Of a stretch of 64,000 bases of DNA, positions 43,801-55,640 are shown one piece after another. Under the pieces are notes generated by a model, which worked only from the letters and a program-made list of their open reading frames with translations, had not been told where the DNA came from and did no database searches. How positions within the stretch are numbered: the stretch's first letter is position 1; each line of letters starts with the position of its first letter. A program made the translations under genes and the position numbers. Source of the stretch: Gordius sp. MW1 (lineage: Eukaryota; Nematomorpha; Gordioida; Gordea; Gordiidae); contig OZ038526.1 in assembly GCA_964036665.1 (NCBI GenBank), positions 22,940,001-23,004,000 on the forward strand, written 5' to 3'.

Positions 43801-46800
43801 ACATTTTCCAGACAACATTTAAGTGTATTTATGTTAAATTAAAAAAAAATTGTATAAAACGAATTTTATTCAAAACACAGCTGTACTTCTGTCAAGTGAG
43901 TTTCCTCTCATTTGATCGCGATTATGGAATTCAAAAAGGTGTCGAGGCATTTGGTCAAAAAAGGCCTGGCGGTTATTACGGTTACGTCGTACAAAATTTC
44001 TTTAGAAGAATTTTTATGTGTTGGCAAACAAGGTTAATATACTTTAATAATTATTTAAGGAATAAATCCATATATTAACAGGTGGTTAGTTTTAAAGGAT
44101 ACTTACATGGCCTACATCAACACCGATTTGCAAAGAGTTGGTGGTGTTTTATTGATGGATGAAAGTATGACAGCGCATTTAATTACGGGGACACGATTGC
44201 TTATTAAAAATAATTCAAGGTTTCATTATAGGCGCGATGTTATGCTTATGCTTATGAATTTACGTGATATAAAACGCCCTATAAAAGCATATGTTTTTAG
44301 AATATTTAGGCTAAAATTTTCGGAGGCTCGTGTAGCTAAGGCTTGGTTATCAGAAATTTTAGAGAGAATTGTAAAGTATGACGATGTTGAAGATAAAGTC
44401 AATTTGCTTAACTCTTCAGATAATCCGACATCACGTATCAATAGATATCGATCATTTGTCAGTCCAAAACCCAATTCTTATGGATATTGGTAAGTTGGAT
44501 GTAAAAGCCTCTGACGTCTAAAACATTTGACACTTTAATTAAAACATTTTATATAGATGTTTAAATTTTGTAAACCACTGTAAGGCGCTTATTTTAAGTC
44601 CCCTTCTGTGGGAATTTATTGCCCTATACTTACATATATTTAAAAAAAGACATAACAAATTGATTAGGTTTGTAGATGGTTCTGGATATTTTACAGCCTT
44701 AGCTGAAGCCTTGTATTCCGCCAAAAAGGATATTTTCATTTGCGATTGGTGGTAAATCCGATATATGTTTTTTGCAATGAGGAAGTAAAGAAAAAAAATA
44801 TATGTATTATTAGGTTAACGCCTCAGTTGTTTTTGAAAAGGCCATTGCTTGAAGGTTGCGACGCGTCGAGGTTTGATGTCATTTTGAAAAGGAAAGCGGT
44901 AAATGTATAGTCCGGCTGTAATTAATAAAATGTTTACTTCATTAGGAAGAAGGTGTTCAGATTTATGTACTCATTTACAAAGAAATCCCAGTGGCTTTGG
45001 GCCTGAATAGTCTGTACACCGAGACTTTCTTGCAAAATTTGCACCCATATAATATACATGTAAGAATTATTTCAGCAATAAAAACTATTAACAGGTATCG
45101 TTTTATCTCAATAATCATCCAGTAGGAAAATACGTAGTTTAAAAAAAGGCATTAAAATGAATTTCAAAAAAAAGTCTAAATATTTTTTCTTCTAATTTTT
45201 TGTATCAAATGCACATTTTTTAGGTTTTGAGACATCCGAATCATGTATTATCGTCCATTTACCTATGGTCTCACCATGAAAAAATAGTGTGCATAGATCA
45301 GAGAATAGCATTTTTAGGAGGCCTTGATATAAGCTACGGAAGATGGGATGACCAAGAACATAGGTGAGGATATCGCGTCATCTATAATTCATTAAATGGA
45401 AATTAATGAAAAGTCTATGTTTCTAGTATCATCTTTGTTAATCAATTCATATTTGATTCAAAATGCTTTTTTAAAGTCGAAAATTCGTAACGTAAATTTG
45501 GTTTTTTATAAATAAAATGTAAAATAAGTTGGTCCACAGCCCGACAAAATTTTATAAAAATAAAATTTTTTTAATTTTCTTGTTAGGTTAACCGATTTAG
45601 GGGGCGAAGCCTCATTAGTAAGAATTATATATCACCAAATTATTATTAATTACCCTATTATTTAATATCTAGGGAGGAAGGATTGCTAGTCAAGTACACT
45701 ATTCACTTATTTAAAATTTGAATTTTTTAAATATAACTCCTCGTATGTTATATTATTTAGGCGTTACCTCTTCCCAAGTCTTTGTATTCTTTGACTACAC
45801 CCGAAGCTATTTTGAAGGACCAAAAGGTGTTGCGTGCCGAAAATATGGCTGCTTCTAATATTAAAGTTAGTTTATTTTAACAATTTGGCACTTGGACAAA
45901 TGAAAACTAATGATGAAATAACATTTGATTTAAAACATTAAGGAAAGATTTTCGGCTACAAAACAAAGAATTTCCTCTTACTTTGGAAACTGTTGCAAAA
46001 AGAATAACAAAAAAACGTTTGAAGTTAATAAGGGGTATGTTCCTGATCAAGGGGGCCCCCGCATGGCCTCACAAAAAAGTAAAAGTCATAAAAGTAAGCG
46101 TCTTGCCAGCAGTAATGTCAGGGGAGCTGATCTCAATCACGATCACGTTGATTTAGCTGATCTCGATTTCATTGGTTCTGGCAGATATTGGATTGGCAAA
46201 GATTACAGCAACATAATATACAAAGATTTTGAAAATGTTGATCAACCCTTTACAGGTTATACACCTAATAATATTTTTTTCGCTAACTATATCTATTCTT
46301 TTTTCCCATCAAAATTAAATTAACATTATGATTGTTCTTAATTTTATATATTAATATTGTTTCAATGTACATAAGCGTAGTATTTTATTAGTGTTTGTTA
46401 CTTATGTGAGGGGACTTCTCAACAGATTTTAAAATTAAATACCCCCCTCCCTTGTAATTATGCATACACCATTGGATTACATTCAGGCCTAGCCAGGACA
46501 TCGTTTTGCCCCAATTATTGTCCTCCCCTATTTTAAATCTTAACAATCCCATTCATTACAAATTATAAAAATAATTATTCTGACATTCAATAGGTTTACT
46601 AGAAATACAATGTTCCAACAATAAGGATTTAACTAACAAAAAATGTATTTTGTAGAGCTAATCGATAGACGTAAAATCCCTCGTTTGCCATGGCACGATA
46701 TTGGGGTTATGATATATGGAAAACCGGCTCGGGATGTTAGTAGACATTTTATTGAACGATGGAATCAAACCGTGGTATTTTTTACATATATGATATACAA

Positions 46801-49800
46801 TTTTAAATTCCTACAAAATGGTATTTTTTAATTAAAAAATTTATTAAAACTTAACATATAGAACTTGCTGAATTGATTATTAATTAATATCTGTCATAGG
46901 GGAAAAGGAAAAAAATTTACAGTTAAGTAAAAAAATATTTTTAGAGATATAGGATTATGTTCGATTTTTTAAAGACTAACGCAGGAAAACGTTTTTTAAA
47001 TGTGCAAAAAAAATTATGATTATTTTTACCGAATTATTTGTTAAACTATATGGTTATAATTATTACATTACCGAGGTAATTTAAACATGTATTATTAAGT
47101 CTTAAAAGCTTAAGGACATCATCTATTTAAAAATTCGCTTATAAGAACGACTATGTTTTAAGAATTGCACCTAAAATTATTTTTAATGCTCAACTATTTA
47201 TCGTTTAATGTCTTAAACATATTAGAATTTTATTTTATTTGAAACTTTGATACTGATTTCTTTTTGAAATTAACCTTTAGGCTTTGCGGGACCCTTATTT
47301 TTTTATCTTTATAGCCAATCCCGGGTTAAAATTATTAAAAAAGTTGTTCCTATGCAAATCTAGGTCGAAATAGACAAAAAGAATGCCGATTATTATTTAT
47401 TATTACCCAAAAGTTATCAGGCTTTGCCACCACTTCCGCAAGTTGTCACAAAAAGAGCCATTAAATGTGAAATACAAGTAATTTAATCTATGTGTGTTTT
47501 CCATTTAGCAGTACAATATATTTTACAAAATCATGAAAGTTTTATAGTTTTAATAAATAAATTAATAAATTATACCACTTATTAATACAATTTGTATAAA
47601 GGTATGCCGGAGCGTTTCAACTTGGTCTGCAGGAGTCCGGAACCTGGAAAATTCAATTCATCTAGCATATTTAGACTTGATAGCCCATTCTAAATACTAC
47701 ATCTACATCGAAGTATATATTAGAGATGACGGGCAGGCCCTGCTCGCGGGCGGGTTTACACGGGCTTTAGAAATAAAGATTTTAACGGACATGGCTCGGG
47801 TGGGCCAAATAAGTTTAACATCGGGCCCGAACGGGTCTAGCCCTGGAATTTATATTCAATTTAAACAGACCACAAAAGGGCCGATAATTATTTAAAAAAT
47901 TTTAATATGCGTTTCAGCATTTAAAACAAAAAAGTTTTGAAGTAATCCCTATATAAAAATGAAAATTGTGCTTATATTTATTTAATCAATTCTGTCACAT
48001 TCAGTCGTTTTGCATTTCGTGCTATATTAATTTCAAACAATTTGCTCATATTTTATTTCCTAGTATATAACTACACTTTCACACAACATATTCAAGTAGC
48101 TTGAGCTTCTTTAAAATTACAGTTTAAGATATTATATAATGCAATTCAAGATTTATGTATAGAATTCTAATTGTTTAAATTTAGTATTTTGGGGTTTATT
48201 GTTTCTTAATTAACCTCTGCCAAATTCTAGTTAATATTAACACGTGGATATCTAATTATACAAAGATCTTTATTAGCGCTTAGCATTGATTAGAATTTAT
48301 GAAAACATTGAAAAAACCTTTTTACAACCCATTTTTGTACAAAAATTCAGGTTATAATATTAAAAATGTGATTTTGAACATATTAGGAATCATACTAAGA
48401 TTAAGATTAAGGGCCTTTAACCTTTAAAATTAATTAAACCAATGCTAATAATACCGCTGACCTAAAACACTCATGCAAGAATATATTTTACTTTGCAATG
48501 GCGCCGCCTACTCAGTTTTTATGCTAATGTTATATAACACAAGGAAATTTTTTATTTCCTATGATAAATGAGCGCAGGTCGATAGATTTTGAAAATATAT
48601 AGCAGGCTTTGTTCTATTATTTACCCTATTTAATACAAGTGTTGAGATATGCTATGCTCATTTTTAAACAATTCTTAATTTACTAAAGTTTTAAAACACT
48701 TTAGGGCTTCAAGTAGAAATTATTAAAATGCTATAGTCTAAAATCTGTTAAGGAGTAATTAGGTGTTCCTAATATCTTGTAAATGAAAATTTAAATTTCT
48801 CGGATGATTTGCAACATATTAGGAATATTCCTGTGTCAATAAAAAATTAATTGAAAAAGGGGCATATTATTGGTTTTCAAATAATATAATAACTTTTAGA
48901 ATAAACTTATGACATATTTCAGAACCAATTCTTCGTGACTATTCACGGCCACCATAGAGTGTTAAACAAGATAGCCGACGCCTTGTATGATCGAATTGCA
49001 CGCGCAGTACAGTAAATAAATTCTTTTTCAATATAATCCTCTAATTTCAGATGCATAGTATTATTTGTAATGAAGTGAAATGCATTTTTACTATTGCATA
49101 TTTAGTTATCAAATAGGTAAAGTTCCTTAAGTTTTTAATTCTTTATTCTTTCGTTTAAAGCGATCTCTTAGTCAAAAACGCTAATCCATTTATGAATAAA
49201 ATTTGACAAATTTTGTCATTTTATTAATAATGATTAACTAATGTTAATTGAGGAGCTTTTGTATGAGGACATTGAGTAAATGAATTCCATATAATTTAAG
49301 ACTGCACGAAAAATTTCGCGTTTATATCGTCCTACCATTGCTACCTGGATTTGAAGGTCAAATTGGTGAAAAAACAGGTACATTTATCCAAGCTCTGATC
49401 TATTGGACAAATGCATCCTTATCCATGGGCCAAAACTCACTTATTCAAAGGCTTAAAGCTTTAGGTAAAGTTGCACGTTATTGCCAATTCAACTATAAAC
49501 GATTCAGTTGCATTTGACCAAAAGCAAAAAACAAATTAATGTCTACGAATGTCTACGAAAATGCATTTGTCGATTGAAATGTGTGCATCTAACCCTAACC
49601 TAAAACCCCGACCTAAAACACTAACCCTAACGTTTTCGTCTCTGTAAACCCCTTTCAAGGAGCATTTTCCTTAAATATTCATAGACATTCATAGATATTT
49701 GGTCAGTTAAACTTTGGTCGAATGCACCTATACGACTATAAACACGTTAAAAATAATAGGTATTGACCCGTCTGAATATGTCAGCATCTGTGGTTTGAGG

Positions 49801-50831
49801 AAGTATGCTATGCTGGATAATAAACTCGTAAATTTATATATATATAATGCATTATAAGCTTTCAGCAATAATATAAAATTGGAGAAATTATATTTAGAGA
49901 AAAACACTTGATTTCGTATTTTAATTTCATTATACTTTAGGTTACTGAATTGATATATGTGCACAGCAAATTGCTTATCGTAGACGATGACGCTTGCATA
50001 ATAGGATCGGCAAATATAAATGATAGAAGTATGCTTGGAGATCGTGATTCAGAAATAGCAGCAGTTTTCAAAGATACGATACAATTAGATGGAATAATGA
50101 ATGGAGTAGCCGTAAAAGTAGGACCATTCGCTTCATCTCTTAGGAAAACAATTTTCAGGTCTTGTCTATTTACATGGGCGTAGCCAGGGGGGGCGGCTAA
50201 ATGGCGAAAAAAATTTAATGCAGAAACCTTAAAAATTAAAAAAATTTATGTTCCCCCCCTAATTGAACTTTTGAACGTTTCGCCCCCCACCTAATTTAAA
50301 ACCTGGCTACGCCCATGTCTATTTACAACTCAACTATATAACGTTTTTTGTTATAAGTATCTTTCCATTAACCAAGTTGATTCTATTTTAGGGAGCATCT
50401 TTTTGGGAATATTGAGACTAAAATGTCTTTGGATGATATAATTAGCGATCGGTTTTATAAGTTTTGGAATTCACGTGCACAAATAAATACTGATATCTAT
50501 GAGCAAGTATAAAGTTTAAACACAAATATATTTATTTTATAAATAACTCTTGCGTTTTAAAAACATGTTTAATTTGAAGGTTTTTAATGTCATACCGACA
50601 AACCGTGTGAGAAATATAAATGCCTTAAATGAATATAAAAAAGAAAAGCCATTAGCTGAAACCGATATTGAAAAAGCTAAAGAGATATTGCAACAAGGTA
50701 TCAGAGGCCATTTAACAAAGTTTCCTTTAAACTTTCTGATCGATGAGGGAGAAATGTTATTAACAATTCCTCAATCTCGATTAGTTGCACCTCTTGGAAC
50801 AAGGTCGCCCTTCAACGCATTATACACATAA
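40867..50831 (+). CDS. PLD1: Phospholipase D1/2 (PX-PH-PLD)
   Basis: Twenty-two exons join in phase: 40867-41108, 41162-41281, 41714-41789, 42884-42949, 43881-44032, 44082-44489, 44668-44751, 44814-44898, 44946-45059, 45224-45363, 45587-45617, 45761-45865, 45943-46255, 46656-46771, 47364-47477, 47602-47712, 48923-49011, 49301-49464, 49760-49827, 49941-50158, 50392-50506 and 50580-50831. They give about 1060 aa, near the 1074 aa of human PLD1. A PX domain (about 70-180, [21 protein letters not shown]) and a PH domain (about 190-310) precede the catalytic part. HKD1 is H467-x-K469-x4-D474 ([11 protein letters not shown]) and HKD2 H874-x-K876-x4-D881 ([10 protein letters not shown]), followed by [17 protein letters not shown]. 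The enzyme hydrolyses phosphatidylcholine to phosphatidic acid at membranes. The C-terminus ([14 protein letters not shown]) differs from the usual PMEVWT-type end. The 1/2 paralogue is not separable here; a further upstream exon is possible. Confidence 0.95.
41330..41632. mobile_element. GC-rich hAT remnant in a PLD intron
   Basis: CCTGAGCCC, CAGGCCCGACATGAGCCCG at the left and GGCCCGATTTTGGGCTGAAC, CACGGCCCGTGCAGGGCTCTA at the right mark an element of the TAGAGCCCTGCACGGGCC type. The right end is intact; the left is eroded. Confidence 0.6.
42140..42690 (+). repeat. 130-bp tandem array inside a PLD intron
   Basis: It opens with AATTGCTATGCAATTTATGG and TGGGTTCGAATCCCGGG, then shows three units of about 130 bp with TTTTTGGCCGTCCGTTG, GACCGATGG and ATTGGCCAAAATGTGAATC. 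The units are the same family as the array at 38945-39945. It lies between PLD exons 3 and 4. Confidence 0.85.
47732..47890. mobile_element. GC-rich hAT remnant in a PLD intron
   Basis: Starts near TAGAGATGACGGGCAGGCCC just 20 bp after the donor of PLD exon 16 and contains CGGGCGGGTTTACACGGGC and CGGGCCCGAACGGGTCTAG. Its reading frame happens to be open and in frame with the exon, so exon 16 appears to run on for 60 codons; the donor at 47713 and the PLD alignment show it is intronic. Confidence 0.6.
49470..49740. repeat. Palindromic element with telomere-like core in a PLD intron
   Basis: TGCATTTGACCAAA at about 49507 is mirrored by TTTGGTCGAATGCA at about 49714, and ATGTCTACGAATGTCTACG by a near-complement with ATAGACATTCATAGAT. 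The centre holds TCTAACCCTAACCTAAAACC and ACTAACCCTAACG. The block lies between PLD exons 18 and 19. Confidence 0.65.
50173..50317. mobile_element. CATGGGCGTAGCC foldback MITE in a PLD intron
   Basis: Ends are CATGGGCGTAGCCAGG and its complement; TCTATTTA flanks both sides (50165-50172 and 50318-50325), a perfect 8-bp duplication. It begins only 14 bp after the donor of PLD exon 20 (exon end 50158). Confidence 0.9.
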
Positions 50832-51182
50832 TTAACCGCACTACAAATTAATCGCTCTTTGTTAATATGCTTTTCTCCATGAATCATGAGGGCTCCAGTT
50901 TCTCGTCACTATTTTTCAGTTTTTATAAGATAGCTGCAATGGGAGCCAATATATAGCCCAATTATTTTTTTTGTTAAAATATCACGCTAATTATATAATA
51001 TTATTAATACATATTATTATTTTAATCTATGTCCTATTATCAACTTCCATGCTAAAAAATTTATTTGTTAGCGGATTTAAACAAGTATACAAATTTTTTA
51101 ATAGATCACCTTTGCATACTCGTGGTTTACACTATATGAAGAGGCATGATAATTTTTACATAGATACTAGGAGTCGAAAGGC
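50832..51182. other. 3' flank of PLD
   Basis: AT-rich sequence after the PLD stop. No strong coding signal. The open frame at 50971-51234 runs into the next MITE and is not supported. Confidence 0.5.
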
Positions 51183-51325
51183 CATGGGCGTAGCCAGGGG
51201 AATTACGAGAAAAAAAACAATGCAAAAATTTTGAAAAATTAAAAAATTGTATGTTTTGCCCCCCTCTATTTAAACTTTTAAACGTTTTGCCCCCCCCCCC
51301 TAATCCAAAACTGGCTTCGCCCATG
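51183..51325. mobile_element. CATGGGCGTAGCC foldback MITE
   Basis: Starts CATGGGCGTAGCCAGG and ends TGGCTTCGCCCATG. The flanks CGAAAGGC and TGAAAGGC agree at 7 of 8 bases. A partial left end of the same family (GGCGCGTAGCCAGGATTTT) occurs at 51702 and a right end (CTCTGGCTACGCCACTG) at 56991. Confidence 0.85.
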
Positions 51326-51789
51326 TGAAAGGCTGCTGCACTTTAAAATGTTAACCCCTACTAAAATAATTTTAATTTCGTTAAATAATACCTATATAAT
51401 ATATGTATGCAATAACGACAATCCAAATAAACATCGGATGTGAACAACGAAACTAAGAACAATTTTGGAAATCCTTTTTTAACATTTAATAACTCGTTTA
51501 AACATCTTAAAAATAACTCAGCATTTTAATTATTTGAATTTCTTCTTAGGGCCAATCTTGCACAGGCCTAAAGCTATAGCTAAACCTCGATCATGGGCTT
51601 CATATAATTACTAAAATTATTAATAGACATAATGTATCTAATTTAAAAACAAAAATCTTATTAGTTTTCAGTCTTGGATGTTTATAGTGTGTTAAATACA
51701 GGCGCGTAGCCAGGATTTTCTCAAGGAAGAGAAATCTTTCTCTATAGTTTTTATTTTTAATTAAATAAAGATGAGAGATGAGAAAAAAG

Positions 51790-52100
51790 TCCGGCTCGTT
51801 CGGCCTATGGGCCGGGCCGAGCCTTTGTCGTAAAATTTAATTATCGGGCAAACCCGGGCGGGCATCATAACAGGATTAAAGCAATTCGGGCTTAAAAATA
51901 TTTTATTATAAATTGTATTATTTTATTTTGTGTATTATTTTATCATCTTTTATTTGATGCATATAATAGTGTTTCTTATGTAAAAAACTCGAGAATCAAA
52001 TTTGTTTTTCGAAATATAACGAAATTACTGCTAAAAATTTAAATAAATCATTGTTTCGGGCGGAGCATTTCGGGCAGCTTTACCTGAATAATTCGGTTAG
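51790..52100. mobile_element. GC-rich hAT remnant
   Basis: CCGGCTCGTTCGGCCTATGG, GGCCGGGCCGAGCC, GGCAAACCCGGGCGGGCATC and later CGGGCGGAGCATTTCGGGC lie in otherwise AT-rich DNA, as in the other members of this family. Ends are not resolved. Confidence 0.45.
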
Positions 52101-52559
52101 ATATGGACTCGAACCGGTGTAATGATCTGAAACGTCGACATTTAAAAAACGACGACGCTCAGTTGAACATTCCTATTGGTTAATATGTATGTATGTATGT
52201 ATGATTGCCGCGAAGACGCCCAAGAGCTTAGTAAGTGCAATCTAAGGTTGGGCCCCTTCTCACGCCAAATGGCGCATAAGGCCACGTTGGTGACAACGTG
52301 TGTAATGTTCCTGTAACAAATTTGATTTATATGCAGTGTAATTATGGCATGTTAATATGTAATACCAAGCTCCATGAGAATTAATGAGAACATTCTAGGT
52401 GAGCGTTTATTATTAATAAGATGCACGCGCCCTTGTATTGAAAGACAGGATAGTTGGTTCTTTGAGAACTCTATCCATAGTTTTCTATCTTGCATTATTG
52501 TCAACAATCAATCCTAATCCTGACCCAATAATTGAATTTTACGAAAAGTCTTGTGAAGC

Positions 52560-52830
52560 CAACGGCCCTTGAATTTCAAGCCCCTTTCCTTCGGGCCTGA
52601 TGTGCTAAAAAATTCCACTTCCTTGTTAACATATTTTTAATTGGAGGAATTTTACAACGCATCCACAAATTTTCGTTTGTTATCGTTGCTAGATAAAATA
52701 TTCGATATACGATTCGTAGCATTTTGTTAATGTTAACTTGGAGTTTTTTTTTATGTCGGGGGCACGCAACGACCATGATTCGTACCCATAAAGAAGAGTC
52801 GGTATAATCATAACTTTAAAGATCCTCAGG
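52560..52830 (-). pseudogene. LINE reverse transcriptase C-terminal fragment
   Basis: Minus strand: TLLYGYESWSLRAPD, then KKKLQVNINKMLRIVYRIFY, LATITNENLWMRCKIPPI, KNMLTRKWNFLAHQARRKGA. This is the thumb/C-terminal region found after the reverse transcriptase of many LINEs (LLYGSESW..., LR...ITNE.L, ...R.LGH..R). One frameshift separates YESWSL from the rest in the ORF view, but the frame can be read through. Confidence 0.75.
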
Positions 52831-53399
52831 CGGGTGTTAAGGACCATGTGGCGTGAGCGCCCGATATTTCATATTAATAACAGATTCAATTTTCTAGTAA
52901 TAATGCTGACATGCTCAGTTTAAAAACTAAAGGCAAGATTCAAATATTCTATAGTGAAAAAGATATCCTATTGGTTAATATGGCATAATAACGAGTTATA
53001 TGCCATATCACGTGATCTTCCTAAAAGCTCAATAGGTTAGTTTTGGCACAAAAACATGTATTTTTTTTGAAGATACTAAAATGACGACACAAGACTTTCA
53101 AAATATTTCAAATAATTACTATGCATAATTATCTAAATTATAAATTAAAATTTAGAGAATCACTAACAAACTATCAATTTAGCCATTTAAGTATATTATC
53201 AAATCTTTTTTTTCACATGTATTTTATAAATTTAGATTAAATCAAGAAAATTATGAATATCAGTTTAGTCAAGCTCAAGCATTTTCATCTCTAGTTTTGT
53301 ATAAAAATGCACATAATCATTTGAAGCTTATTAAAAAATCTTTTACTTTATTAGTCTAAGTTATAAACTTTACTTTAGTTTTAAGCTTATAGACAATTA

Positions 53400-54135
53400 A
53401 AATAATTAATAGGATAGGCATATAAACATAGATTAGATATAATGATCATTAGCTCAAGCTCAATGTATTCAAGTACTAACTCAGCTATTCCTTAGGTTAT
53501 TATAAATGTACCAAATACAATATTGAGTTTATCATTTAGCTTTACCAAAATTACAATTAAAAGGATAGGCTTATAAACATAGATCAGTTTTAATGATCAT
53601 TAGCTCAAGCTCAACAGATATCCCTTAGGTTATTATAAATATGCCAAATACAAAATTGAGTTCATCAATTAGCCCTACCAAAATTACAATTAAAGGATAG
53701 GCTTATAAACATAGATCAGATATAATGATCATTAGCTCAAGCTCAACAGATATCCCTTAGGTTATTATAAATATACCAAATACAAAATTGAGTTCATCAG
53801 TTAGCCCTACCAAAATTGCAATTAAAAGGATAGGCTTATAAACATAGATCAGATATAATGATCATTAGCTCAAGCTCAACAGATATCCCTTAGGTTATTA
53901 TAAATGTACCAAATACAATATTGAGTTCATCAATTAACTTTACAATTAAAAGGATAGGCTTATAAACATAGATCAGATATAATGATCATTAGCTAATGTA
54001 TTTAAATACTCACTCAAATATCCCTTAGGTTATTAAATGTACCAAATACAATATTGACTTTATAAATTATATCAGCCATTTAAAAGGAATTATAAACATA
54101 GATCAATGATCATCAGCTCAAGCTCAAAAATACAT
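53400..54135 (+). repeat. ~133-bp satellite-like tandem array
   Basis: About five and a half units, with starts at AGGATAGGCTTATAAACATA near 53411, 53561, 53694, 53827 and 53951. Each unit contains ATAATGATCATTAGCTCAAG, CAGATATCCCTTAGGTTATT and ACCAAATACAATATTGAGTT. Middle units are most alike; both ends decay. No coding frame. It sits between PLD and the next elements. Confidence 0.88.
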
Positions 54136-54964
54136 ATCAAAAGAAGTAAATGCAGAATGCTAAATATGAAAAATTTTAATACAAATATGATAAATTTTAA
54201 TTAATCTTGTAAACCATGGTTGAATTATAATCAATATTTGTTGTGAATTTTATAGGTTAGTAACTAAAAACATCTGTTGATTGACGTTTTGCTTAGCCCA
54301 TAGAAATTTAATTTCAAATTTAAAAAAAAATTTTTGATTGGCATGTCGATTTTTTTGAGCGTCGTGGAAATGGATATTACACCGGGACGGGTCGGGGAAG
54401 CATATCTCAATTCCAAAAAGATATGAAGTTTGTGTATCAAATATAAAGCGTTAAAAGCCATTAAAAGATAAGGTGATTTTCAATCTAGAGTTTTACCTGA
54501 GGTGGAAACATTCTCGACGAATCGTCAATAATGCCAATGCTATATCGAGGACATATTATTTAATAGGTTTCAATTTCATGACTGTGGAAAATGTGGTCAT
54601 GAGAAGACAAAAAGGTGTAGTAATATCAATCAGTGGTTTTAATAACATTTTGCAAGCTGTTTGGATGTCGAGATTATTCTTGCGACGACTGGTCTCTCGA
54701 TTGAGACAAAGCCATAAAACCATCTTATTTTAGTTGATGTTTGTGCCATTTAAATCACTTCAGTAAAATTCAGCCAAAATATTCCTGCTTTTTTAGCACA
54801 ATAATTGACGGATCTTGTGAAAACAGGATATCAAGTTAGGTAAAACTTGTTTTTATCAAAACCGCTCACTAACTCTTATAATAAAGGATTTGAGCAAGGA
54901 GATAAAAATTGTCAATTTAAATATGGATTTTGTCGAAATATTAGTAAGAAAAATTAGCCTCTTG

Positions 54965-55264
54965 CATGGGCGTACGCAGGTTTTGAATTAGAGGGGGGCA
55001 GATTAAAAAAAAAAAAATTTCTAAAATTTTACTGAGAGCAAAAAAAAAAAAAAGGTCTCGACTATTCGGAGGGGAGGGGAGCCACATTAGGGTGGGGCAG
55101 AGCCTAATGAGGGTGGGGCAGAGCAAAATTAGGGGGGGGGGGCAAAACAAATTTTTTTTTAATTCATGGGGTTTTTGTATTGAAAAAAATCTTATTTTTA
55201 AAATTAGGGGGGGGGGGGGCAGCCGCCCTCCCCCCTGCCCCCCCCCCCCCTGCGTACGCCCATG
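54965..55264. mobile_element. CATGGGCGTACGCAGG foldback MITE
   Basis: Starts CATGGGCGTACGCAGG and ends CCTGCGTACGCCCATG. GCCTCTTG flanks both sides (54957-54964 and 55265-55272), a perfect 8-bp duplication. Contains several G/C runs. It is a variant of the CATGGGCGTAGCC family, about twice as long. Confidence 0.9.
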
Positions 55265-55640
55265 GCCTCTTGGCAAATCGAATTAGCTTTCGCTAATAAA
55301 GAACTTGCTCGTCAACACTATTATAAATTTTATCTGAGTTGCAATGTTATCTGCTAGTCGAATCATGTCGAATGTCAAAATCCTATTTTCTGCAATTGTT
55401 AGGATGCCGAAAAATTATCAAGTTGTGAGAAAAATCAAGTATTCAGATTGCCGAAGTGAACTAGCCCTATAATTTATAAAATGCTACTTACTAGGTGTAG
55501 GAGGACCAGGCAAATTTGTAGAAAAATGCTCAATCAAGTTTTTTTGACGAGGGAATGCGGAAAAAGAAAACTAACAATTAAAAGCCTTTTTTTGTCAAAA
55601 ATTTAACTAAAAAAATGTATATGTAAACTTTGGTGTTTAT

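Noticed and set aside
53400-54135. 133-bp array as a centromeric satellite
   Set aside because: Only five to six units flanked by genes within a few kb; nothing here shows centromere function.
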